DNA of 14,106 nucleotides from DATCYX01 sp037444705. GTDB taxonomy: Bacteria; Chloroflexota; Anaerolineae; Anaerolineales; UBA4823. This document shows, one piece after another, positions 6,587 through 13,893 of this stretch. The notes beneath the pieces are model-generated. The model had not been told where the DNA came from and did no database searches. It saw nothing but the letters and a program-made list of their open reading frames with translations. Positions within the stretch are counted from its first letter, which is position 1. Each line of letters opens with the position of its first letter. The stretch lies in contig JBBILY010000074.1 in NCBI GenBank assembly GCA_037444705.1, positions 1-14,106 of the forward strand, given 5' to 3'. Made by a program: the position numbers and the translations under genes.

Positions 6587-6618
6587 ATAGCAGTTTCGTG
6601 GTTAAGTGGTCGTTAAAT

Positions 6619-7839
6619 CTAACTCTCGATAGCCATTTCCCTTGAAACTGGCAACCATATCGTAAATGTGCTCCCTATCCCAGGAGTACTCTCGACCTGA
6701 ATGTGGCCTTCGTGCAGTTGTACAATATGGGCAGTGATAGATAAACCTAGCCCTGAGCTACCTTGATGCCGGGAACGAGAGCGATCACCACGGTAAAAAC
6801 GCTCGAACACATGGGGGAGTTCATTGGGTGGGATGCCTATACCGGTATCCTTAACCTGGATCGCGATTCTATTACTCTCAAGACGCGCCGACACCGCCAC
6901 TGAACCGCCTGAACGATTATAGCGGATACCATTCTCTATCAGATTACTTATCGCCCGTGCCAGTAATGGTCCATCCGCTAGTACGGTCACTTCACCGGTA
7001 GTTTGGAGGGTGAGGAGAACTTTCTGGTCTTGGGCTAGCGGCACAAGTTCCTGCACCACTTCAGTTAAGAGCACTTCCAAACTGATTGGTTCCCTGCTAA
7101 TCTCCTTTTCACCTTTTGCCATGAGTAATAGGTCTTCCACAATTTTTTCTAATCTACTTAATGCCCGATCTAGAGCAGCGCTCATCTCTCGATAGTCTGA
7201 GAGCGTGGCATCAGGATCCTGCCGTATTACTTCAAGGTTAGCCCTTAGTGTAGCCAAAGGGGTACGCAATTCATGTGCTGCATTGGCCACGAACTCTACC
7301 TGTTGTTCGAAGGCTCTTTCTAGCCGTTCCAGCATTTTGTCAAAAGCATTAGCCAATTCCTTCACTTCATCCGCTGGGCCTTCAAATCCCAAGCGTTGAT
7401 TGAGGGTTTCGGCTTGTACTTGGCGAATCATGCTACTGAGACGCTGGAGGGGGCGTAAGGCTTGCTTAGATATCCAATAAGCGCCCATTGATCCTAATAC
7501 GATGAAAATCCCCACCCCAATCAAGGAAATGAAGCGCACCTCTCGGATGGTAACCTCTTGAATCTGCTCCATCTTTGAGGCACTTCCAAAGCTAGAAGGA
7601 GAGGGAGAAACCTGCATTGGTGGATATGTGGTAACCCCACCTGAAGATTCGAGAGGAGATTGGGTTGGCACCAGGATAATGCTAATAGCCTCGGGAACAC
7701 GGGAGGCCGTGAGAACATTGGTAAGTATTGTCAAACCAATACTCAAAACAAGCAATAGGCTGGTTGTCCAAAGCGTCAATCGCCAATGTAAAGTTAGTGA
7801 CCTAGTCAGACGATGATTCACCCGCAACATTCGTTTCAT
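6619..7839 (-). CDS. Sensor histidine kinase (HAMP, HisKA, HATPase_c)
   Basis: 406 residues from ATG at 7839. Two membrane segments (about 22-45 and 103-124) flank an extracytoplasmic stretch of about 55 residues rich in Pro and Ser, too short for a classic PAS or CACHE sensor. A HAMP domain follows (about 125-177). The phosphoacceptor is H189 in AAHELRTPLATL. The ATPase part has the N box NLIENGIRYN (300-309), G1 DTGIGIP (331-337), F box FERFYRGD and G2 GSSGLGLSI (360-368). The protein autophosphorylates and passes phosphate to the response regulator upstream. The frame is open to a TTG at 7860, and ATG at 7830 is also possible; whichever is right, the gene overlaps the end of the regulator gene, implying coupled translation. 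Base composition is lower in G+C than in the ABC/UbiD region. Confidence 0.95.
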   Translation of the reverse strand: MKRMLRVNHRLTRSLTLHWRLTLWTTSLLLVLSIGLTILTNVLTASRVPEAISIILVPTQSPLESSGGVTTYPPMQVSPSPSSFGSASKMEQIQEVTIREVRFISLIGVGIFIVLGSMGAYWISKQALRPLQRLSSMIRQVQAETLNQRLGFEGPADEVKELANAFDKMLERLERAFEQQVEFVANAAHELRTPLATLRANLEVIRQDPDATLSDYREMSAALDRALSRLEKIVEDLLLMAKGEKEISREPISLEVLLTEVVQELVPLAQDQKVLLTLQTTGEVTVLADGPLLARAISNLIENGIRYNRSGGSVAVSARLESNRIAIQVKDTGIGIPPNELPHVFERFYRGDRSRSRHQGSSGLGLSITAHIVQLHEGHIQVESTPGIGSTFTIWLPVSREMAIES

Positions 7840-8524
7840 CCAAAAGATATCCCGATACAACGAAACGATATCCCTGCCCCGTTAGGGTTTCAATGTATCG
7901 AGAATGCTCTGCAAAATCGCCCAATTTGCGGCGGAGAGAATGAATATGGACGCGTACACTGCTGGTAAATAAGTTGATCTCTTCACCCCAGACGTGTTCA
8001 ATGATCTCTTCTTGGCTGATTACTTCTCCGGGATGGCGCATTAAGTATTCCAGAATAGCCATTTCTTTAGAGGTCAGTTCTAACCGTCGTTTCCCTTGCC
8101 AAACCGTACGACTGGCGGGGTCGAGCTTTAAATCCCCCCTCTGTAATATAGGTTCGCGTACTCGGAGATCACGCCTCAATAGGGCTCTAATGCGGGCAAA
8201 AAGCTCCTCGAAGTGAAACGGTTTCACCAGGTAATCATCAGCACCAAGGTCTAAACCGCTGACCTTGTCCTCAAGGCGACTGCGCGCAGTTAATATCATT
8301 ATAAGCAGTTCGGGCTTCCGAGCGCGCAATCGTTGACACACTTCCAACCCATCCATCTCTGGCAAGTTGAGATCCAGGATTACCAAGTCATATTCGTTGA
8401 CCTCTCCCAATTCCCAGCCCTGCTCTCCATTCAAAGCAATATCTACAGCATAGCCTTGTTGGCGTAATCCACGTCTCAAGGCATTAGCCAGATCAAGTTC
8501 GTCTTCAACAATTAGAATCTTCAT
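7802..8524 (-). CDS. OmpR/PhoB-family response regulator
   Basis: 240 residues. The receiver domain (1-118) has the acid pocket E7/D8, phosphoacceptor D51 (LVILDLNLPEMDG), T79 and K101 (DDYLVKPF), all intact. The C-terminal winged-helix DNA-binding domain (about 125-225) contains the usual transactivation loop and recognition helix (SSVRVHIHSLRRKLG) and ends in the wing ETLTGQGYRFV. A short tail (226-240) overlaps the start of the kinase gene. The partner is the histidine kinase immediately downstream. The target is unknown; autoregulation and control of the following crystallin-like gene are the natural guesses. GGTGAG eight bases before the ATG is an acceptable ribosome binding site. The gene starts 57 bp after the ABC permease, where I see no convincing promoter. 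Confidence 0.96.
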   Translation of the reverse strand: MKILIVEDELDLANALRRGLRQQGYAVDIALNGEQGWELGEVNEYDLVILDLNLPEMDGLEVCQRLRARKPELLIMILTARSRLEDKVSGLDLGADDYLVKPFHFEELFARIRALLRRDLRVREPILQRGDLKLDPASRTVWQGKRRLELTSKEMAILEYLMRHPGEVISQEEIIEHVWGEEINLFTSSVRVHIHSLRRKLGDFAEHSRYIETLTGQGYRFVVSGYLLDETNVAGESSSD

Positions 8525-8581
8525 TCAAATCTCACCAAGCGGTAGACAGGTCGTGAGGGGTAGGAATGGAGCCAGTTGGAC

Positions 8582-9322
8582 TCAACGCACAAATTGCCAG
8601 CGACAGAGATGTCTCTCCAGCCAGTCCACTGTAAAGTATAACCCCAAACCCAAGAGACTCATTGCCACCACACCCGCGTACATGGCCGGATAGTCGAACA
8701 GGGTGCTGCTACTATAATAGATATAGTAACCCAATCCCTTCTGGGTGGCGTATAGCTCGGTAATATACAACACCGCCACTGCAGTGCCCACCGACTGCCT
8801 CAAAGCAGTCAGGATAGCGGGCAGGCTGGCAGGCACATAAACGAAGCGAAACAATGCGCGCCTTCCCGCTCCAAGGCTGCGCACGCTTTGGATCAACTCA
8901 GGGCGCAGCGCCGCAGCCTGGTCACGCACCAAGACCAGTATCTGGAAAAATAGGATCAGGAAGATAGTGAAGATCTTTGAAACATCCCCCAAGCCTAAAA
9001 AGAGCAGGATAATGGGGACAAAGACCACCTTAGGTATCGGGTAAATCAGATAGACCAGGGGAGAGAAGAGACTATTCAGGCGCTTTGACTGCCCCAATAT
9101 TAACCCGGCGGGGGCAGCCAGAGATATTGCCAGCAGTGTGCTGGCGACCACGCGCCACAGGCTGGCCAGGAAGTGTCCCCACAATTCCCCACGTAGGCCG
9201 CTCAGAAATGTGCGCCCAACCACCAGAGGTGTGGGCAGAATAGGCTGGCGCACCAGCACCGCCGCCCCCTGCCACAGGAAGAGTAAAGCTATGACAGCCA
9301 AAATCAAGTCTCTGCGCTTCAT
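8582..9322 (-). CDS. ABC transporter permease (SsuC/TauC/ThiX-like)
   Basis: 246 residues from ATG at 9322; an in-frame TTG at 9340 would add six. About six membrane helices make up a BPD_transp_1 (MetI-like) domain. The cytoplasmic coupling loop, an EAA-like motif, is at about 146-170 (SLGAG...VYVPASLPAI), where it docks with the ATPase. The family moves nitrate, sulfonates, taurine, thiamine precursors or aromatic acids. The gene is the last of a binding protein-ATPase-permease series with short gaps (36 bp from the ATPase stop to TTG, 54 bp to ATG). No strong Shine-Dalgarno marks either start, so translation may be coupled. Substrate cannot be read from the permease. Confidence 0.93.
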   Translation of the reverse strand: MKRRDLILAVIALLFLWQGAAVLVRQPILPTPLVVGRTFLSGLRGELWGHFLASLWRVVASTLLAISLAAPAGLILGQSKRLNSLFSPLVYLIYPIPKVVFVPIILLFLGLGDVSKIFTIFLILFFQILVLVRDQAAALRPELIQSVRSLGAGRRALFRFVYVPASLPAILTALRQSVGTAVAVLYITELYATQKGLGYYIYYSSSTLFDYPAMYAGVVAMSLLGLGLYFTVDWLERHLCRWQFVR

Positions 9323-9376
9323 GCTCGCGTCAACTCTCAAGACCAGAATTTGCCTCGTTGGGGATGAAAAGCCTCA

Positions 9377-10150
9377 TCAATTTTGTGGCTGTGGCGTCTC
9401 CATACGAGCGCGCAAATGACGGCACATCTCAAGGTACTCATGTGTCTCGCGATAGCCGGGAAGACCTGCCTGAGGGTTATCCACCACCACAGATGTCGTG
9501 TTTGGGGGCAGACCCAGAAGCAAGATTTTCCGTCCTAAAACAGCCGCTTCCTCGATGGCATGCGTGACGATGATCAGCGTCAGGTTATGCTCGCTTTGCA
9601 GTTCTAGGATCAGGTTCTGCAAATCCTCACGTGTAGGCGCATCCAACGAAGAGAACGGCTCATCCATCAAGAGCAAGTCCGGCTTTAACACCAGGGTGCG
9701 GGCGATCGCTGTACGTTGACGTTGGCCACCGGAGATCTGGCTGGGATAATGATCGGCTACTGCAATCAACCCCAGGCGCTCCAACCATTGATCCACATCT
9801 TCGGTCGGGATGTAATCCTGAGGAACATGTTTTCCGTCCGGGCCATAAAAACTGCGGATGCGCAAACCCAATTCAACATTTTGACGCACCGTAGCCCAGG
9901 GCAACAGGCCATAATCCTGGAGGATCAATCCCGTATGGGGGCGGGGGCGGGTGAGGGGTTGCCCATCTATCAGCACCCGCCCCGAAACGGGGAAAAGTAA
10001 CCCCGCCAGCAGATACAAGAGCGTCGTCTTGCCACAGCCAGAAGGGCCCAACACCGCCCAAGCCTCGCCCCGCGCCACCCGCCAGTGATAGTCCAGGAAG
10101 ATGGGCTCACCGTGAGGATAACTGTAAGTGAGCGATTCCAGGGAGATCAT
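9377..10150 (-). CDS. ABC transporter ATP-binding protein (SsuB/TauB-like)
   Basis: 257 residues from ATG at 10150; an in-frame GTG at 10192 would add 14 residues that look unlike the family N-terminus (the conserved part begins MISLESLTYSY). All nucleotide-binding motifs are present: Walker A GPSGCGKTT (35-43), Q-loop LQDYGLLPW (Q78), signature ISGGQRQR (139-146), Walker B LLLMDEP (159-165), D-loop SSLD, and H-loop H197 (THAIEEA). An insert between Q-loop and signature (about 99-120, with YGPDGKHVPQDYIP) is slightly longer than usual. It powers the adjacent permease as a homodimer at the inner face of the membrane. Confidence 0.95.
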   Translation of the reverse strand: MISLESLTYSYPHGEPIFLDYHWRVARGEAWAVLGPSGCGKTTLLYLLAGLLFPVSGRVLIDGQPLTRPRPHTGLILQDYGLLPWATVRQNVELGLRIRSFYGPDGKHVPQDYIPTEDVDQWLERLGLIAVADHYPSQISGGQRQRTAIARTLVLKPDLLLMDEPFSSLDAPTREDLQNLILELQSEHNLTLIIVTHAIEEAAVLGRKILLLGLPPNTTSVVVDNPQAGLPGYRETHEYLEMCRHLRARMETPQPQN

Positions 10151-10219
10151 ATGGTGCCCACGATCAAGAATAAACCGAAGGCTCAAACGCACACCTGCAA
10201 AGTTGAAGGTTCAATTTCC

Positions 10220-11218
10220 TTAAGGTAAAAAGGCGGTGGTAACCGAGTCGGTGTAGGAAACATCTTTGTCCACCAAACCCTTACCCTTCATCCAGGACAA
10301 GACATCATCCCATTGAGCCTGGGATGGCACGCTGGCCGTAGGGAAAGGTGGGTATTTGTAACTGCCAACCAGGGGCGCAGGGATCAGTTTTTGCTCAACC
10401 AGCAACCCTTCCCATTTGGCAGGATCGGCATTAATCATGGCTACAGCCTCTTCGATGGCTGCCAGGAAAGCCCGAATGGCTTCGGGGTGCTGGTCTATAA
10501 CGCTTTTACGAAATGCAATCGTACTGTAACCATATTGCGGGTGCTTGCTATCGTCGGTTATCAGCACTGCTCCTTGCTGTAGGGCTAAACTGGAGAATGG
10601 ATCGGGCAGGGTAGCCGCCTTCAATTCTCCCGAGGCCAGAAGGTTCATACGCACGTCTAACTTGGGCACAGCCACGGTCTTAATCTCATCCGGGCTCAGG
10701 CCTTCTGCCTGGAGCAAACGATCGGTGATATATTCGATCACCGTCCCCTGAGAGATGCCAATTTCCACCCCCTTGAGGCCTTCCACGCTGGTGATCCCGC
10801 TTTGCTTGGAAGCCAGAATCGAGTATTGGGAAAAAGTGGGTGTAGCCGTGCGGGCAAAGCGCACAATCTGCACCTGAACCTGATCTTTGTTATACAGGAT
10901 CGTGGAAACGACTTCGTTGATCATGCCGTCTGCCTGGCCAGCGGTGATGATCTGATCGCGTTCAGCCGCTGAGGCGGCAGGGATGAATTCCACCTTCACC
11001 CCTTTGGCAGCGAAAAGGCCCTCTTGCTCCGCCACATACATTGGCAAGGTCTCCAGGATGCGCAAGAGCGCCAGGCGCAGGGTGACCGTCTCTGCGGGGG
11101 CGGCTGTCTCTGCGGGAGGCTGAGTGGCCGGCGCCGGCGTGGGCGTGGCGCTGGGGGCGCAGGCTGCCAGCAAAAATACAAACACCAACGTGAGAGAGAG
11201 GACAAGACGGTAAGGCAT
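10220..11218 (-). CDS. ABC transporter substrate-binding lipoprotein (NMT1/SsuA-like)
   Basis: 332 residues. The start at 11218 is chosen because it has a strong ribosome binding site and begins a textbook lipoprotein signal with lipobox LAA-C20. The reading frame extends upstream into ubiD, including an ATG that forms an ATGA overlap with the ubiD stop, but that would put a charged stretch before the signal. A Pro/Thr/Ala linker (21-45) is followed by a two-lobe periplasmic-binding fold. MYVAEQEGLFAAKGVKVEF, GLKGVEIGISQGT and LPDPFSSLALQQGA are typical of the NMT1/THI5-like or SsuA type. Substrates in this family include sulfonates, nitrate, pyrimidine precursors and phthalate. Placement directly after ubiD suggests an aromatic or unsaturated carboxylate, but this is inference. 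Confidence 0.93.
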   Translation of the reverse strand: MPYRLVLSLTLVFVFLLAACAPSATPTPAPATQPPAETAAPAETVTLRLALLRILETLPMYVAEQEGLFAAKGVKVEFIPAASAAERDQIITAGQADGMINEVVSTILYNKDQVQVQIVRFARTATPTFSQYSILASKQSGITSVEGLKGVEIGISQGTVIEYITDRLLQAEGLSPDEIKTVAVPKLDVRMNLLASGELKAATLPDPFSSLALQQGAVLITDDSKHPQYGYSTIAFRKSVIDQHPEAIRAFLAAIEEAVAMINADPAKWEGLLVEQKLIPAPLVGSYKYPPFPTASVPSQAQWDDVLSWMKGKGLVDKDVSYTDSVTTAFLP

Positions 11219-11227
11219 TAAAGAGTT

Positions 11228-11235
11228 ACTCCTTT
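11228..11235 (-). promoter_or_regulatory. Ribosome binding site that decides the start of the binding-protein gene
   Basis: AAAGGAGT on the minus strand, nine bases before ATG 11218. It favours this start over the upstream in-frame ATG at 11266 that overlaps the ubiD stop codon. Confidence 0.75.
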
Positions 11236-11262
11236 CATTATTTTGATCTTGGGAAGGTTTTT

Positions 11263-12735
11263 TCATATTCCCAGACTGGACCAAATTTCATCAATGCGGG
11301 CTTTGACCTGGGGCGTCATGCGGATCACCTCCGGCCATCCGCGGAGATAACCCTCTTCGGGGAGTTTGGCCGTGGCATCCACCCCAATTTTACCGCCAAA
11401 AGAATGATGATACGAAGCGTGATCCAGGTGATCTACAGGGCCGTCGGTAATCACGACATCGCGTGACCAGTCCACATTCCCTAAGGCTTGCCAGGCCACC
11501 TGAGAGAGATTGTGCACATCCACCCAATCATCCACCACCACAATGGCTTTTGCCAGGGAAAGCAGAGCCAGCCCCCACAGGCCAAAGATCACCTTGCGAG
11601 CATGCCCTGGAAAACGCTTCCTGATCGAGACCAGCACCAGATTATGAAAAACGCCTTCGGCGGGCATGTTGATATCCACCACCTCTGGTAAGAAGAGCCG
11701 GATTAAAGGCAGAAACAGACGCTCGGTGGCCTTGCCCATCCAGACATCCTCCATGGGGGGAATGCCTACCACGGTGGTGGGATAAATGGCGTCCTGGCGA
11801 TGGGTAATAGCGGTCACATGAAATACCGGGAAGGGTTCAATAGGAGTGTAATAGCCGGTATGATCGCCAAAAGGCCCTTCCGGACGGTGCTCATTGGGAT
11901 CCACATAGCCCTCAATGACGATTTCCGCCTGGGCCGGCACCTGGAGAGGCTGAGAGACGCAATCAACAAAGGGCACGGGTTGCCCACGCAAATAGCCCGC
12001 CAAAAGGTACTCATCAATATCGGGAGGCAGAGGCGCAGAGGCACACCACATCGAAGCCGGATCACCGCCCAGGACGATTGCCGCCGGGATGATCGGTGCC
12101 GGGGAGTGGCCGCTCTCTCTAGCGCGCCGTTCATGCTCTGCTCCCCCCTTGTGGCGTTGCCAGTGCACCAGCAACGTCCGTTCGTCCACCACTTGCAAGC
12201 GATACATGCCCACATTGCGCGCACCGCTACGTGGATCGCGCGTGATTACCTGGGGTAAGGTGATGAATCGCCCTCCGTCTTTAGGCCAACATTGGAGGAT
12301 GGGCAACATCTCCAGCGAGGCCGCCTGACGGTGAATCACCTCCTGGACAGGCGCTTTGCGCACCTTCTTCGGCTTCAATCCAATGGCACGCAGCACTTTC
12401 CACAATTGCCGCCCACGCTCCGCGGCTTCGCCCAGCCCCTGTGGCAGGCGCGGCTCAATCAGGCGCGCCAGGTTGTGGTTGAGTTGCTCCAAATGCTCCA
12501 CACCCAACGCCCAAGCCATGCGTTCAGGCGAACCAAAAGCGTTGATCAGCACAGGCATTGAGTAGCCAGAGGGGTTTTCAAAGAGCAACGCCTTATTGCC
12601 CTCCGCAGGGCCTTTGACCACTCGGTCGGCAACCTCGGTGATCTCCAGGATAGGGGAGAGCGGCATTGTAATGCGCGCCAGGCGGCCGCGTTGCTCTAAT
12701 AAAGCGATAAATTCCCGTAAATTCTGGATAGGCAT
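11263..12735 (-). CDS. ubiD: UbiD-family prenyl-FMN-dependent decarboxylase
   Basis: 490 residues, the usual length for UbiD. Landmarks run in order: LREFIALLEQRGRLARI at the N-terminus, ENPSGYSMPVLINAFGS (53-69), the cofactor region RNVGMYRLQV (173-182) and HWQRHKGG (191-198), and the active-site block DPNEHRPEGPFGDHTGYY (279-296), where E282 and E286 are candidates for the acidic pair of the Glu-Arg-Glu catalytic network. PTTVVGIPPMED (319-330) and FGGKIGVDATAK (446-457) complete the pattern. The enzyme reversibly decarboxylates aromatic or alpha,beta-unsaturated acids and needs prenyl-FMN from UbiX, which is not in the window. It could act in menaquinone synthesis (MqnL-like) or catabolism; the importer directly downstream favours an imported substrate. 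GGAGG seven bases before the ATG supports the start, and a strong promoter lies just upstream. Confidence 0.94.
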   Translation of the reverse strand: MPIQNLREFIALLEQRGRLARITMPLSPILEITEVADRVVKGPAEGNKALLFENPSGYSMPVLINAFGSPERMAWALGVEHLEQLNHNLARLIEPRLPQGLGEAAERGRQLWKVLRAIGLKPKKVRKAPVQEVIHRQAASLEMLPILQCWPKDGGRFITLPQVITRDPRSGARNVGMYRLQVVDERTLLVHWQRHKGGAEHERRARESGHSPAPIIPAAIVLGGDPASMWCASAPLPPDIDEYLLAGYLRGQPVPFVDCVSQPLQVPAQAEIVIEGYVDPNEHRPEGPFGDHTGYYTPIEPFPVFHVTAITHRQDAIYPTTVVGIPPMEDVWMGKATERLFLPLIRLFLPEVVDINMPAEGVFHNLVLVSIRKRFPGHARKVIFGLWGLALLSLAKAIVVVDDWVDVHNLSQVAWQALGNVDWSRDVVITDGPVDHLDHASYHHSFGGKIGVDATAKLPEEGYLRGWPEVIRMTPQVKARIDEIWSSLGI

Positions 12736-12764
12736 CTGACTACCTCCACTTACAAAACCGCAAT

Positions 12765-12773
12765 ATTATAGCA
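12765..12773 (-). promoter_or_regulatory. Extended -10 promoter of the ubiD-ABC importer operon
   Basis: Minus-strand TGC-TATAAT, a perfect -10 with the TGn extension. The expected -35 position (12788-12793, AGATTG) matches poorly, which is normal for extended -10 promoters. The leader would be about 20-25 bases and includes GGAGG (12743-12747). It overlaps the divergent plus-strand promoter. Confidence 0.65.
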
Positions 12774-12781
12774 CGTTTGGC

Positions 12782-12810
12782 TTGACACAATCTTAGGCCT
12801 ATGCTACATT
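12782..12810 (+). promoter_or_regulatory. Promoter of the Roadblock-V4R-receiver operon (TTGACA-17 bp-TACATT)
   Basis: Perfect -35 TTGACA (12782-12787), 17-bp spacer, and -10 TACATT (12805-12810) preceded by TGC, an extended -10. Transcription should begin near 12817, giving a leader of about 50 bases that carries GGAGGAGT before the TTG start. Confidence 0.75.
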
Positions 12811-12868
12811 AGAACGGCCGCGACAATGCAATAATTTGTGTTATTCTAATTCGGAGGAGTGAACCATC

Positions 12869-13240
12869 TTGACAAAATCGCGCTCCCAATTGATGGTTGA
12901 ACGCTTGCGAGACCTGCAAGCCTCGTCGCCTGACATCGAAGCCTCCGCCGTAGTCAGCGTAGATGGTTTGAGCATTGCCTCAGCTCTGCCCCAAGGGGTA
13001 GAAGAGGATCGGGTTTCTGCCATGTCGGCTGCCATGCTCTCGCTGGGTGAGCGGATCGCCAGCGAACTGGGACGCGGGGCTTTAGATCAGGTTTATATCA
13101 AAGGGGAGAAGGGATATGTCATTTTAATGTCGGTCGGCGAAGAGGCGGTTCTAACCGCTTTGGCGCGCGAGCAAGCTAAACTGGGCCTGATCTTTCTGGA
13201 TATGCGCCGCGCCGCTGAAGACCTTGCTAAACTCATTTGA
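12869..13240 (+). CDS. Roadblock/LC7-domain protein (MglB-like)
   Basis: 123 residues, all one Roadblock/LC7 domain: an N-terminal helix (1-18), DIEASAVVSVDGLSIASALP (22-41), the middle helix AMSAAMLSLGERIASELGRG (51-70), a strand pair with YVILMSVGEEAVLTALA, and the C-terminal helix MRRAAEDLAKLI. The domain dimerises and in bacteria often acts as a GTPase-activating or scaffold partner of an MglA/Ras-like GTPase, or binds other signalling proteins. No GTPase gene is seen here. The start is TTG at 12869, preceded by GGAGGAGT; the next in-frame ATG (12893) lacks a ribosome binding site and would cut the first helix. It is the first gene of a plus-strand operon, 12 bp before the V4R gene. Confidence 0.92.
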   Translation: MTKSRSQLMVERLRDLQASSPDIEASAVVSVDGLSIASALPQGVEEDRVSAMSAAMLSLGERIASELGRGALDQVYIKGEKGYVILMSVGEEAVLTALAREQAKLGLIFLDMRRAAEDLAKLI

Positions 13241-13252
13241 TCGCAACAGCCT

Positions 13253-13888
13253 ATGGAACCCATCCCTAAGAGCGGTTACTACTATGCCAATAAAATCGTC
13301 CTCATCACCCTTAAGGCTCTGGAAGAGGTGATGGGCAAGAACGGTTTGAACGCCATCCTCAACCTGGCACATCTGCCCCATTTGATTGACCATTACCCAC
13401 CCGACAATCTGGAGCGCGAGTTCGACTTCGCTGACTTCTCGGCGATCAACAAGGCGCTGGAAGAAATGTATGGCCCCCGCGGGGGGCGTGGTTTGGCTTT
13501 GCGCGCCGGCAGGGCTGCCTTTGCCGATGCCCTGCGTAACTTCGGCGCCCTGGCCGGGGTAGGAGATCTGGCGTTCAAAGTTTTACCCCTGCAGATCAAA
13601 TTGCGCATCGGCCTGCCGGCCATGGCGAAGATCTTCAGCCAGATTAGCGACCAGTATTCCACCGTCGAAGAGCGGGTAAATGAGTTCATTTACACCATCC
13701 ATCGTTGTCCCCAATGCTGGGGGCGCAGCGGACTGGATAAGCCGGTGTGCTATATCGGCGCAGGACTTCTGCAAGAGGGTTTGAAATGGGTCTCGGGTGG
13801 GAATGAGTTCCGCGTATATGAGACCAAATGCATTGCCATGGGCGATAATGTGTGTGAGTACACCATCCAGAAGACTCCAATAGGCTAA
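13253..13888 (+). CDS. V4R-domain small-ligand-binding protein
   Basis: 211 residues. The N-terminal half is helical. The C-terminal half (about 85-205) is a V4R domain (4-vinyl reductase/BchJ-like, related to the heme-NO-binding fold), with ALRAGRAAFADALRNFG, the central helices, and the end pattern YIGAGLLQEGLKWVSGG...VYETKCIAMGDNVCEY. V4R domains bind small hydrophobic or aromatic ligands and are used as sensor modules. Five cysteines (C152, C155, C166, C193, C201), two of them in a CPQC pair, could hold a metal or Fe-S centre, which would suggest redox or metal-linked sensing (inference). No clear Shine-Dalgarno precedes the ATG 12 bp after the Roadblock stop, so translation is probably coupled. 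The receiver gene starts five bases after its stop. Confidence 0.9.
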   Translation: MEPIPKSGYYYANKIVLITLKALEEVMGKNGLNAILNLAHLPHLIDHYPPDNLEREFDFADFSAINKALEEMYGPRGGRGLALRAGRAAFADALRNFGALAGVGDLAFKVLPLQIKLRIGLPAMAKIFSQISDQYSTVEERVNEFIYTIHRCPQCWGRSGLDKPVCYIGAGLLQEGLKWVSGGNEFRVYETKCIAMGDNVCEYTIQKTPIG

Positions 13889-13893
13889 AGGCT

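Noticed and set aside
11219..11284. Upstream extension of the binding-protein gene, including an ATGA overlap with the ubiD stop
   Set aside because: The added residues are charged and precede a complete lipoprotein signal; ATG 11218 has a much better ribosome binding site.
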